This document shows positions 11,369 through 19,375 of a stretch of 64,000 nt of DNA, one piece after another (the first letter of the stretch is position 1; each line of letters begins with the position of its first letter). Under the pieces are notes generated by a model. That model did no database searches. It worked only from the letters and a program-made list of their open reading frames with translations, and was not told the origin of the DNA. A program made the translations under genes and the position numbers. The stretch comes from Chromatiaceae bacterium. Its GTDB lineage: Bacteria; Pseudomonadota; Gammaproteobacteria; Chromatiales; Chromatiaceae. The DNA lies in assembly GCA_027078745.1 (NCBI GenBank), contig JALWWO010000019.1, positions 281,972 to 345,971 of the forward strand. Direction: 5' to 3'.

Positions 11369-12550
11369 ATGAATATCAAACTTTCCGCACGGGTACAGGC
11401 CGTGAAACCTTCCGCAACCCTTGCCATCACCGCCCGGGCCAAGGCGCTGCGGGCAGCGGGCAAGGATGTGATCGGATTGGGTGCGGGGGAACCGGATTTC
11501 GACACGCCGGACCACATCAAGCAGGCGGCGATTCGCGCGATTCAGGAAGGCTTTACCAAGTACACCGCCGTGGATGGCACGCCGGAACTCAAAGCGGCGA
11601 TTCAGGAAAAATTCCAGCGGGAAAACGGGCTCCGCTATGAGCTGGATCAAATTCTAGTGTCCTGTGGGGGCAAGCAGAGTTTCTATAACCTGGCCCAAGC
11701 CTTGCTCAATCCCGGGGATGAAGTGGTCATTCCCACCCCCTATTGGGTTTCCTATCCGGATATGGTGTTGCTCGCCGGCGCGGCGCCCGTGTTGGTACAG
11801 ACAAATGCAGCCCAGCGCTTCAAGATCGCCCCCAATCAGCTGCGGGCTGCCATGACGAAGAGCACCAAGCTCGTGGTACTCAACAGTCCGTCCAATCCCA
11901 CGGGCATGGCCTACAGCCGTGAGGAATTAGAAGCTTTGGGCGCAGTGCTGCGGGACTATCCTCGGGCCATCATCGCCACCGATGACATGTATGAGCACAT
12001 CCGCTGGAGCGATGGTCCCTTCGTCAACATCCTCAACGCCTGCCCGGATCTAGCACCCAGAACCCTGGTGCTCAACGGCGTTTCCAAAGCCTATTCCATG
12101 ACTGGCTGGCGAATCGGCTATGCGGCGGGCCCCAAGGCCATCATTCAGGCCATGAAAAAGGTGCAGTCCCAGAGCACTTCCAATCCCACCTCTATTTCCC
12201 AGGTAGCCGCCCAAGCTGCCTTAGAAGGTCCCCAAGACTGCATCGCCACCATGCTGAAAGCCTTTCGGGAACGGCATGATTTCGTGGTGGAGCGCCTGAA
12301 CCAGATTCCAGGCATCGAGTGCTTGCCCACGGATGGCACCTTCTATGTCTTCCCCCAGGTGCGGGGCTTGATCGAGCGCTTGCCTGTGACCAACGATTTG
12401 GAACTGGCAGAGCACCTGATCGAAGCGGCGGGGGTTGCCTTGGTGCCGGGCTCTGCCTTTGGATCCAGCGGCCATGTGCGCATCTCCATCGCCACCAGCC
12501 GGCAGAACCTGGAACAAGCCTTGGATCGCATCGCTAGAGTTGCCGGCTGA
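11369..12550 (+). CDS. aspC: Class I aspartate aminotransferase (PLP)
   Basis: Transfers the amino group between aspartate and 2-oxoglutarate. 393 residues, standard for the type I-gamma family (Thermus/Bacillus-like, not the enterobacterial AspC type). Visible motifs are GLGAGEPDFDTPDHIK (about 36-51), NSPSNPTGMAYS (about 172-183), DDMYEHIRW, and the PLP lysine in NGVSKAYSMTGWRIGYAAG. A C-terminal GSAFGSSGHVRIS fits substrate-carboxylate binding. Preceded by a short hairpin-forming leader (TGCCC...GGGCA, 11339-11356). The gene symbol is used for function; another aminotransferase specificity is possible. Confidence 0.88.
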   Translation: MNIKLSARVQAVKPSATLAITARAKALRAAGKDVIGLGAGEPDFDTPDHIKQAAIRAIQEGFTKYTAVDGTPELKAAIQEKFQRENGLRYELDQILVSCGGKQSFYNLAQALLNPGDEVVIPTPYWVSYPDMVLLAGAAPVLVQTNAAQRFKIAPNQLRAAMTKSTKLVVLNSPSNPTGMAYSREELEALGAVLRDYPRAIIATDDMYEHIRWSDGPFVNILNACPDLAPRTLVLNGVSKAYSMTGWRIGYAAGPKAIIQAMKKVQSQSTSNPTSISQVAAQAALEGPQDCIATMLKAFRERHDFVVERLNQIPGIECLPTDGTFYVFPQVRGLIERLPVTNDLELAEHLIEAAGVALVPGSAFGSSGHVRISIATSRQNLEQALDRIARVAG

Positions 12551-12595
12551 GGCTTGACCTCCAGAGGAAATCGGTTTAGCATTTCGATCCTCAAT

Positions 12596-12671
12596 TCCCC
12601 GGTAGCTCAGTTGGTAGAGCGGATGACTGTTAATCATTAGGTCACTGGTTCGAGTCCAGTCCGGGGAGCCA
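12596..12671 (+). tRNA. tRNA-Asn (anticodon GTT)
   Basis: 76-base cloverleaf. The acceptor arm TCCCCGG (12596-12602) pairs with CCGGGGA near the 3' end, the discriminator is G, and CCA is encoded (12669-12671). The D-loop has AGCTCAGTTGGTAGAGC, the anticodon GTT is at 12629-12631 in the loop CTGTTAA, and the T-arm loop is GGTTCGAGTCC. It lies 45 bases after aspC and borders an A+T-richer patch with an unusual gene. Confidence 0.97.
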
Positions 12672-12930
12672 AATTCCTATCCGCTGATGACTGATCGCAG
12701 TCAGTCCGCGATGCAGACCCTCTGAGATTCCTTCTATATCCTATGTCGGGCAAAAGCCCGAGGAGCACCCGTACCCTTTTGGATTCAGTTCTAGCTGGCC
12801 TATTTGGCTATAGTGAGGGGCGGCCTCTTTTTCACAAAGGCAGCGTTTTTGCACGATCGTACGTTGTTTCAATGTTCAGGCAGACGGCAACCCCTGGCAA
12901 CTGAGTCCCTGAGAGCGCGGAATCCGTGGA
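12672..12930. other. Non-coding gap between tRNA-Asn and the NYN gene
   Basis: 259 bases with no credible gene. It contains a perfect 6-base hairpin TCGGGC-AAAA-GCCCGA (12746-12761), which could end the tRNA transcript although no T-run follows. I looked for a second copy of the tRNA 3' end further right as an integration mark and did not see one before gmd. Confidence 0.4.
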
Positions 12931-14232
12931 TCAAGTAACGCGCTTTGCTCGATAGCTGCGGATCAGCTCATGCACTTCCTGTTGATGTTCCTCGTTCCCG
13001 AATAGGATTCGGGAAAAGTAAAGGACATCGACTTCTTGGTCTAATCCCACATTATCCAGAATGCGTTTTATGATCATTCGATAGATTCGGGACCTTAGAT
13101 CGGTCTCTGTTTTTATTGTCTCGGACAAAGAAATCTGATTTGGGTTGATACGAAAGCAGTAGGCTTTATATAATAAATTCTTGATTCTCAAGCCCTCTGG
13201 ATGGCTAATCTGAATATCAGACCCTGCCAGTTTTTCACGTAGTCGGCTGATGAAATCTGAATACGAGCTGAATGTGGTTTCTTCCTTAAATAGCTCAACG
13301 ATCGCAGGAAAAGAATGGGCTAGGATCTCAGGATTAACCAGACGGATTTGTTGCTTCCTGAGAATCCTGTCATAGGGGTGTAAGTCAGAGATCGGGCCTT
13401 CTTCTCGGTCGTCGATAGGTATTGATGTCGCCGGCTCCTCCGAGCCAGGCTCTTTCAAAGCGATGATGAGATCTTTTGGCCCCTTTCTCAGTTCGATAAT
13501 ATCGTTGCATTGCGTTAAAAATTCGGTAAAGCTGGAGAAACCATAATGGGCTTCATCAAAGGAAGGATCCAGTCGGGTCATTGCCTGCTTAACTGCGGGC
13601 CGCAGCATATGGTTCTTGCCGGTCTTCAAAAATAGTTCCAATAGGGCTTTCTTGAGAAGCGCTTTAGCCTCGTCTAGATCAAGTTCGTCTTCGCTTGGCA
13701 CTATTGGGGACAAGGCGCTTTCCTCGATCGGCACAATACTGGAATAAAATTTGAATTCATTACAGGACCTAATCCAGAATTGGTTGGTCGTCTCTTCAAC
13801 CCCGATACCGATGATTTTTTTTCCCATCCTGCGCACTTTTTGCGCGATGGAAATATAATCGCTGTCGCCGCTGATCAACACGATTGTGTTCAAGTGAAAA
13901 TGGCGCAGACAATCTTCTAGGATGTCCACTGCAATCCGAATATCTGCCCCATTTTTTCCATGGGGGCCCCTGGGAAACAATTGAATGAGGTCGATGGAGT
14001 AATTATGCAGTGCAGCACTGTAGGCGTAAAAAAAGCTCCAATTCGCATAAGCTCGATTGATGTTGACGCTCCCTAGTCCAGAGATGAATTCCATTATCTT
14101 TTCGATCTTGATCAAATCAGGTTGCTTTGTGAACATATTCTTTCTATACCAATTCTCTCCATTTAGTAAGCTACAGAGGGAAATATGGACGTTCTCAAAG
14201 TCCCAGTAGACGGCAATATTATTCCTTACCAT
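12931..14232 (-). CDS. NYN-domain (PIN-like) nuclease with OST-HTH/LOTUS domain
   Basis: 433 residues. The N-terminal half is an NYN/LabA-like domain: IAVYWDFENVHI (about 6-17) supplies the first acidic residue, HGKNGADIRIAVDILED the second group, and TIVLISGDSDYISIAQKVRRMGKKIIGIG the third. This fold cleaves RNA. Residues about 185-260 (EAKALLKKALLELFLKTGK...YGFSSFTEFLTQ) resemble an OST-HTH/LOTUS RNA-binding domain, and a second related segment may lie near the C terminus. The gene is clearly A+T-richer than its neighbours and has different codon use, suggesting transfer. It lies next to tRNA-Asn. Target and role are unknown; RNA decay or a defence role are possibilities. Confidence 0.8.
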   Translation of the reverse strand: MVRNNIAVYWDFENVHISLCSLLNGENWYRKNMFTKQPDLIKIEKIMEFISGLGSVNINRAYANWSFFYAYSAALHNYSIDLIQLFPRGPHGKNGADIRIAVDILEDCLRHFHLNTIVLISGDSDYISIAQKVRRMGKKIIGIGVEETTNQFWIRSCNEFKFYSSIVPIEESALSPIVPSEDELDLDEAKALLKKALLELFLKTGKNHMLRPAVKQAMTRLDPSFDEAHYGFSSFTEFLTQCNDIIELRKGPKDLIIALKEPGSEEPATSIPIDDREEGPISDLHPYDRILRKQQIRLVNPEILAHSFPAIVELFKEETTFSSYSDFISRLREKLAGSDIQISHPEGLRIKNLLYKAYCFRINPNQISLSETIKTETDLRSRIYRMIIKRILDNVGLDQEVDVLYFSRILFGNEEHQQEVHELIRSYRAKRVT

Positions 14233-14335
14233 GGTTCCTCCTCACAGGCCCATCCCGACTCCAATTAGTCAACTACAATTTCAAACCGATTTCTTTTCAT
14301 TTTAGACGGCTAAAAAGTTCTCGTCAAGCAAAAAT

Positions 14336-14593
14336 CTAGGAAGATAGATCAACCGGAATTGGTACAAAGTAGGGTAGAGCTTCTCCTATCCACTTCCCAG
14401 ACCAGACACCTAATGCATTGATTCCGGCCAATTCATCCGCTGCTAAAGAGAGAGGGATCGCGGATGAATCAAAAAGCGAGAGATGCTCAACTATATTTAC
14501 TAACCCGACATCCGAGACCAGGAAGCCCTGGCGCAAAATTTCCAAGGCAAATTTGAGGCGCTCAATGGGATGTGTTCCGATACTGACGAACAA
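14336..14593 (-). CDS. Hypothetical protein or gene fragment
   Basis: An 85-codon frame from a TTG (14593) to the stop at 14336, starting FVSIGTHPIERLKFALEILRQ. The same frame is open for another 15 codons upstream but contains no ATG or GTG, and no good ribosome site precedes the TTG. The protein looks natural (mixed hydrophobic and acidic, no low-complexity) but I do not recognise it. It may be the remnant of a larger gene in this A+T-rich patch. Low certainty that it is expressed. Confidence 0.3.
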   Translation of the reverse strand: MFVSIGTHPIERLKFALEILRQGFLVSDVGLVNIVEHLSLFDSSAIPLSLAADELAGINALGVWSGKWIGEALPYFVPIPVDLSS

Positions 14594-14867
14594 ATGATGC
14601 AGCGAAGAATACCCGAGGGGAAAAGCCTGCTGTATGGTCTAGGCTAGCAACCCATCAAAAAAGCATCCCTTCAAGCCAGGCAAGCAGAAAAAATCATGCA
14701 TCCTCTAACCTATATAAAGACCTCCCATGGGTAGAGCAGGAATTGGCGGGCATCTTCGGCATGGAAAGTTTCTGAGTGGGATTTGACTAATCCTCAGCGG
14801 CATAGTGAAGGATCTCGCTTTCAGTGTATGGCGGAAGTTCTGCGCTTTTTCTAAATAGGAGATTCTT
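14594..14867. other. Non-coding leader upstream of gmd
   Basis: About 270 A+T-richer bases with no credible gene. The last part holds the gmd ribosome site (AGGAG at about 14852-14856, 6-8 bases before the ATG). The gmd promoter must lie here, but no unambiguous -35/-10 pair stands out. Confidence 0.35.
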
Positions 14868-16976
14868 ATGAAAAAAGCCCTGATCACCGGCATCACCGGT
14901 CAGGACGGCGCCTATCTGGCGGAATTTTTGCTGAACAAGGGTTACGAAGTTCACGGTATTAAGCGCAGGACTTCCCTGTTCAATACGGGTCGCATCGATC
15001 ATTTGTATCAGGATCCCCATGAACCGGATCGCCGCTTCATCCTCCATCATGGAGATCTCACAGATGCTTCTAGCCTGTTGCGCATCCTGCAACAGGTACA
15101 GCCCGATGAGCTCTATAATCTAGCCGCCCAATCCCATGTGGCCGTGTCCTTTGAGGAACCCGAGTACACGGCCAATTCCGACGCCCTGGGCACTCTGCGC
15201 CTGCTGGAGGCGATCCGCATCCTGGGGTTGGAGAAGAAAACCCGCTTCTATCAGGCTTCCACCTCCGAACTATTCGGCAAGGTGCAGGAGATTCCCCAGC
15301 GGGAAACCACGCCTTTTTATCCCAGATCTCCCTATGGGGTGGCCAAGCTCTACGCCTATTGGATCACGGTGAACTATCGGGAAGCCTATGGGCTGTATGC
15401 CTGCAACGGGATCCTGTTCAATCATGAGTGTGTGGCAGGCCGTACCCCCTTGTTGGTCCGCAAGGGAAAGATCCTGGATGTAGTGGCCGTGGAAGATCTG
15501 GTGCCATTGCGTGGTAAAGGACCAACCGTGCAGCACTTCGAAGTGCCCGGGCTGGAAACTTGGGATGGGCGTCAGTGGGTTTCCATCGGCGGCATCACCG
15601 CTACCAAACGCAAACGAGATAACCCGGATCACCAGATGATATCGCTGGAGTCGCGAGCCGGCGTTGTGAGCGTTACTGCGCATCACCAGGTGTTGGATGC
15701 TGAAGGCAATCCCAGAAGGGCGGACGCAACCGAGGCAGGTATGCGCTTGCTGCTTGCCGACCAGATGCCGGACAGTCCCGCTTGGGCGCTTGTGGGAACC
15801 GAGATGGCGGAGTTTCTCGGTTTACTGACTGCTGACGGTTCTATTCCCCCTGAGCGCAAGATAATGAAGTTCACTAACAACGACCCTGCATTGCGCGCGC
15901 GAGTGGCAGAACTTTGGGAACGCCTCTTTCTGGGCAACGCCAGGATGGCGGAGGGCAGCTCCGGATTCTCTGAGGCACCGGTCAGGCAACTCTACCTGAG
16001 CGGCGGGGGATCCGTGATGAAATGGTTGCGGGAGCAACTCTACGATTCACGAGGGTATAAAAAGATCCCGGCACTGATTCTGAATGCGCCAGCGGATGTT
16101 CAGGCTGCCTATCTCGAAGGTTACTATAAGGGTGATGGTCTGAAAGCTGGCAACGGGGATTCCGTCAAGACAAACAGCCCATTGCTGGCGCAAGGTCTTT
16201 GCTGGTTGTATGGGAATCAGGGGCGGCAGGTTTCTGTTTATCGCCAGCATCACAACGGTCGGAGCTATTACCTGCTCAACCTTCAGACCGCTCATCCGAT
16301 AGGTCAGAAAGGACAACATCTGCGAAAGGATCCCGCTGAATTGCGCAGATTGGAAACCGGCGTGCAAGACGAAACGGATGAATGGGTGTATGACCTGGAA
16401 ACCGCCAGTGCGCGCTTCATGGCGGGGGTGGGTCGGTTGGTGGTCCACAACAGCCCCCTGCGGGGGGAGACCTTCGTCACCCGTAAGATCACCCGCGCCT
16501 TGGCTCGTATCAAGCTGGGCTTGCAGGAACGCTTGTATCTGGGGAATCTGGATGCCAAGCGGGATTGGGGGCATGCGCGGGACTATGTGGAAATGCAGTG
16601 GCTCATGCTGCAACAGCCGGAACCCGAGGATTTCGTCATCGCCACCGGCGAGCAACACAGCGTGCGGGAATTCGTGGAGCTGGCTGCACGGTCGCTGGGC
16701 TGGGAGATCCGATGGCAGGGAAAAGGCGTGGAAGAGGTGGGAATCGAGGTTCAGAGCGGCCGCCCGATCATCGCTATCGATCCCCGCTATTTCCGTCCGA
16801 CAGAGGTGGAAACCCTGCTGGGAGATGCTTCCAAAGCCCGGGAGAAATTGGGCTGGTCTCCCCGCATCCGATTCCAAACCCTGGTGGAGGAAATGGTGCA
16901 AGCCGATCTGCGGGAAGCGGAGCGGGATCAACTCTGTCAACGAGCGGGCTATCCCACGCCTGAGCGAAAGGAATGA
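14868..16976 (+). CDS. gmd: GDP-mannose 4,6-dehydratase interrupted in frame by an intein
   Basis: 702-codon precursor. Residues 1-187 and 529-702 join into a 361-residue GDP-mannose 4,6-dehydratase, which makes GDP-4-keto-6-deoxymannose for fucose, rhamnose or perosamine-type sugars. Extein motifs: NADP-binding TGITGQDGAYLAEFL, catalytic STSELFGKV, and the SDR YGVAK tyrosine-lysine pair. The conserved FNHE/SPLRGETFVTRKI motif is split between E187 and S529 by a 341-residue intein (residues 188-528). Removing it restores the motif exactly. The C-extein begins with Ser, a valid +1 nucleophile. A clean AGGAG ribosome site precedes the ATG. The nearby Wzm/Wzt genes may export the polysaccharide built from this sugar. 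Confidence 0.96.
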   Translation: MKKALITGITGQDGAYLAEFLLNKGYEVHGIKRRTSLFNTGRIDHLYQDPHEPDRRFILHHGDLTDASSLLRILQQVQPDELYNLAAQSHVAVSFEEPEYTANSDALGTLRLLEAIRILGLEKKTRFYQASTSELFGKVQEIPQRETTPFYPRSPYGVAKLYAYWITVNYREAYGLYACNGILFNHECVAGRTPLLVRKGKILDVVAVEDLVPLRGKGPTVQHFEVPGLETWDGRQWVSIGGITATKRKRDNPDHQMISLESRAGVVSVTAHHQVLDAEGNPRRADATEAGMRLLLADQMPDSPAWALVGTEMAEFLGLLTADGSIPPERKIMKFTNNDPALRARVAELWERLFLGNARMAEGSSGFSEAPVRQLYLSGGGSVMKWLREQLYDSRGYKKIPALILNAPADVQAAYLEGYYKGDGLKAGNGDSVKTNSPLLAQGLCWLYGNQGRQVSVYRQHHNGRSYYLLNLQTAHPIGQKGQHLRKDPAELRRLETGVQDETDEWVYDLETASARFMAGVGRLVVHNSPLRGETFVTRKITRALARIKLGLQERLYLGNLDAKRDWGHARDYVEMQWLMLQQPEPEDFVIATGEQHSVREFVELAARSLGWEIRWQGKGVEEVGIEVQSGRPIIAIDPRYFRPTEVETLLGDASKAREKLGWSPRIRFQTLVEEMVQADLREAERDQLCQRAGYPTPERKE
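15429..16451 (+). mobile_element. Intein with LAGLIDADG homing endonuclease inside Gmd
   Basis: 341 codons, in frame with gmd. Block A begins with Cys1 (CVAGRTPLL). Block B has VVSVTAHH with the T-x-x-H pair at intein residues 83-86. Two LAGLIDADG-like helices, FLGLLTADG (129-137) and YLEGYYKGDG (228-237), both keep the metal-binding aspartate before the final glycine. Block F is EWVYDLETASARFMAG, and block G ends LVVHN with the penultimate His340 and Asn341, followed by Ser+1. All residues needed for class 1 splicing are present, and the endonuclease may be active. The usual block F histidine is replaced (ARF). Splicing itself is inferred. Confidence 0.95.
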
Positions 16977-16977
16977 T

Positions 16978-17877
16978 TCAACAAATTCCAGCTGCCCGGG
17001 CTTCTGCGATCAGACCCAGAATGCCCCGACGGCCGCAATGATAGCCTGCCAGACGGTTGGCCCGTCGCAATAGGGATTCTAGGGAAAGCCCCTGCAAGCA
17101 GCCGTCGATGCAGGCAGCTAGGAACACATCCCCCGCCCCCAGGCTGTCCACTACTCGGGATGGTGTCTCTGCGGGAACAAATTGAAGCGGCCCCCCCCGA
17201 GCCTGTCCATAGCTTCCTATCTCTCCCCAGGAGAGCAACAGCAACGCCGCTCCCACCTGGTCCCATTGGGCAGCGAGAAAGTCCCCAGGCTTCTGAAATC
17301 CCCTGGCTTGCGCAAAGGCTTTGGAGAAAACGATCATTCGAGGTCCCTGGAACAGAGATTCTATGCCAGGCCTGGGCTTCTCCACTTCCAGGGAAAGGGG
17401 GCAGTTCGGAGCGGCGGTGCGGCACCGATCTAACATGCGCCGGGTTTCCGACGGATGGCGTCCCTCAAAGTGAATCCACTGGAAGTCCGCCAGGGGGATG
17501 GGACGCAGAGCTTCGGCGGGAAGTTCGGGCAGGGTGCGATGATGGACGATGGTCCGGCTGCCCGTGGCTCGATTGAGCAGGACGCAGGATTTCGGGGAAC
17601 GGGCGTTTTCCTGAGGCACTGCCCAGCGGGTTTCGATGCCCTGGGCTTGGAGATGGTGCAGAATGCTTGCACCTGCTTCATCTTTCGCATAGGGGCCGCA
17701 CCAATGGCAATCGTGCCCCAGCTGCTGGAGGATACTCAAGCTGTTCGCTACATTGCCGCCGATGCGCTGGAACTGGGCCAGAGCGCGCATCTCCGCATCC
17801 TCTTGAGGATAGGTAGCGATCTCCCAAATTTCATCCAGGACTGCGCTGCCGATCCCTAGGATCCGGGCCTTATTCAT
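16978..17877 (-). CDS. PfkB-family sugar kinase
   Basis: About 299 residues of ribokinase/PfkB fold. The N terminus MNKARILGIGSAVLDEIWEI and the following GGNVANSLSILQQLG (sugar-binding G-G-N motif) are typical. The C-terminal signature VVDSLGAGDVFLAACIDG carries the catalytic Asp in the G-A-G-D anion hole. The substrate is not clear: ketohexokinase-like or fructosamine-like is possible. I chose the ATG at 17877, which overlaps the stop of the upstream FGE-like gene by 8 bases. A longer in-frame start at 18027 would run through that gene and adds a poorly structured 50 residues. It converges on gmd with one base between the stops. Confidence 0.86.
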   Translation of the reverse strand: MNKARILGIGSAVLDEIWEIATYPQEDAEMRALAQFQRIGGNVANSLSILQQLGHDCHWCGPYAKDEAGASILHHLQAQGIETRWAVPQENARSPKSCVLLNRATGSRTIVHHRTLPELPAEALRPIPLADFQWIHFEGRHPSETRRMLDRCRTAAPNCPLSLEVEKPRPGIESLFQGPRMIVFSKAFAQARGFQKPGDFLAAQWDQVGAALLLLSWGEIGSYGQARGGPLQFVPAETPSRVVDSLGAGDVFLAACIDGCLQGLSLESLLRRANRLAGYHCGRRGILGLIAEARAAGIC

Positions 17878-19312
17878 CCCGTGCGATGCGGAACCCGAGC
17901 ATGTTGAAACGCGCCTTGGCGTCGATAGCATTGCGATGGGTGCTGGCGATGGAGCGGGCAGGCTTGTTGAAGGCACCTCCTCGGGCCACCCGAAGTGTAC
18001 AGTCTCCGCTGACCCAGGGCAGACCATCTTGGGGCGCGCCCCGATAATTCGGGTGATAGCAGTCTTCTACCCATTCCATGGCATTGCCCGCCGTGTCATA
18101 GAGCCCAAAGGGATTGGGCGGGAAACTGGCCACGGGTGCAGTGGATTTCCGATCCCAGGGGCTGCCACAGTCCAAGCAAACTGCTCGCCCTTTTTCCAAC
18201 TCATAGCCCCACCAATAGGTGCTTCGTCTGCCCGCAGAAGCCGCATATTCCCATTCCGCTTCGCTGGGCAGTCGATAGACCTTGCCCGTTTCCTGAGAGA
18301 GCCAACGGGTATAGGCGACGGCTTCTTCCCAGCTCACATCCACCACCGGCCGGCGACCCCGTCCCCAACCGAAATCATTGGGCATCCTGGCCCCCGTGGC
18401 TTGGGCATAGCGGTCGTACTCCTCGAAGGTGACTTCCGTAGCCCCGATGCGATAGCTGGCCAGATGGACTTGATGGGCGGGTCCTCGGTCATCGCTGGCG
18501 ATGGAGACGTTTTTGCCCATGGTGAAGGTGGCGGAAGGCACCAGGGCCATCAGAGGGCCTGGGGTGCCATCCCGAAGCCGATCCCGACGCATGGGCAAGG
18601 TCTTAGGCTTCTCTTGGGTACCAGGGTTTTGCTCGGGTATTTGGGAAAGCCCAGCGGTGGGCGCTGGGCTTTCCATCGGTGGGGCGTTGGGGTCCGAGGG
18701 GGATCGGGTTGGCGCAATCTGATTATCGGCCGGTTGCTTGAAGAAGATCCAGCCGAGCAGCAATCCACCCAGAAGCACGACGACAAAGGAAAGTCCAGCG
18801 ATCAGCCCGATCATGAAGGACTGGGAAAAGCGCTTCTTCTGGGTCTCCTGAGAGGTTGGTTCATCTTCGATGGCGCTCTCTGGGATGAACATGGAGCTGT
18901 GCTCATCCAAGAGGTTTTGGTAACGAGATTCGATATCTGACCGTTCTCGGCTCAGCCGAGAAGCTTGCTCTCGTGCTGCAGCCAAGGATTGCTTAGTGCG
19001 TTCCAGATCCTGCTTGAGGCTGTCATAAGCGAGGCGCTGATCTTCCAGCTCATCTTCCAGACGGCGACACTGATCCGCGGTAGTTTCTATGATGCGGTCC
19101 TTTTCCTTCAGCTTGCGGCGCAGGGAATCGATTTCCTGCTGCAGAGCCAGGATTTCGGTGACGGAATCTACATCGCGTTCCGCATGGCTTTCTTGCTGAG
19201 CACGTTCGAGTGCAGCTTGAAGCCGCCGGATTTCTGCACGCAACACAACGACACTGTTGATGCTATCGAGATCTTCGCGGACAGGCATGGTGCTTGGATA
19301 GTTGGCAGGCAA
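17870..19312 (-). CDS. Membrane-anchored FGE-fold (SUMF1-like) protein with coiled coil
   Basis: 480 residues. Residues about 18-140 form a long coiled coil rich in Glu, Arg, Leu and Gln. Residues 166-191 are one transmembrane helix (SFMIGLIAGLSFVVVLLGGLLLG), then a Pro/Ser linker, then a C-terminal formylglycine-generating-enzyme fold from about 250 (TFTMG, EVTFEEYDRYA, RLPSEAEWEYAA, FGLYDTAGNAMEWVEDCY, RGGAFN, MLGFRIARDE). The C-terminal strand lacks the cysteine pair that binds copper in true FGEs (STHRNAIDAKARFN instead), so it is unlikely to make formylglycine. The topology suggests a cytoplasmic coiled coil and a periplasmic FGE domain. The PfkB kinase gene follows with an 8-base overlap. 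Confidence 0.85.
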   Translation of the reverse strand: MPANYPSTMPVREDLDSINSVVVLRAEIRRLQAALERAQQESHAERDVDSVTEILALQQEIDSLRRKLKEKDRIIETTADQCRRLEDELEDQRLAYDSLKQDLERTKQSLAAAREQASRLSRERSDIESRYQNLLDEHSSMFIPESAIEDEPTSQETQKKRFSQSFMIGLIAGLSFVVVLLGGLLLGWIFFKQPADNQIAPTRSPSDPNAPPMESPAPTAGLSQIPEQNPGTQEKPKTLPMRRDRLRDGTPGPLMALVPSATFTMGKNVSIASDDRGPAHQVHLASYRIGATEVTFEEYDRYAQATGARMPNDFGWGRGRRPVVDVSWEEAVAYTRWLSQETGKVYRLPSEAEWEYAASAGRRSTYWWGYELEKGRAVCLDCGSPWDRKSTAPVASFPPNPFGLYDTAGNAMEWVEDCYHPNYRGAPQDGLPWVSGDCTLRVARGGAFNKPARSIASTHRNAIDAKARFNMLGFRIARDE

Positions 19313-19375
19313 AAGGATCTAGAGCACTATACCGGATTCGGCAGGATAGCGCAGGGGTTGTGGGATTTGAAGCCT

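Noticed and set aside
12596-14867. Attachment-site repeat of the tRNA-Asn 3' end
   Set aside because: The region looks foreign, but I found no second copy of the tRNA end and no integrase gene, so I do not call an integrated element.
17877-18027. Longer start of the PfkB kinase (50 extra residues)
   Set aside because: The extra residues lie inside the upstream FGE gene and look random; the kinase fold begins exactly at the ATG at 17877.
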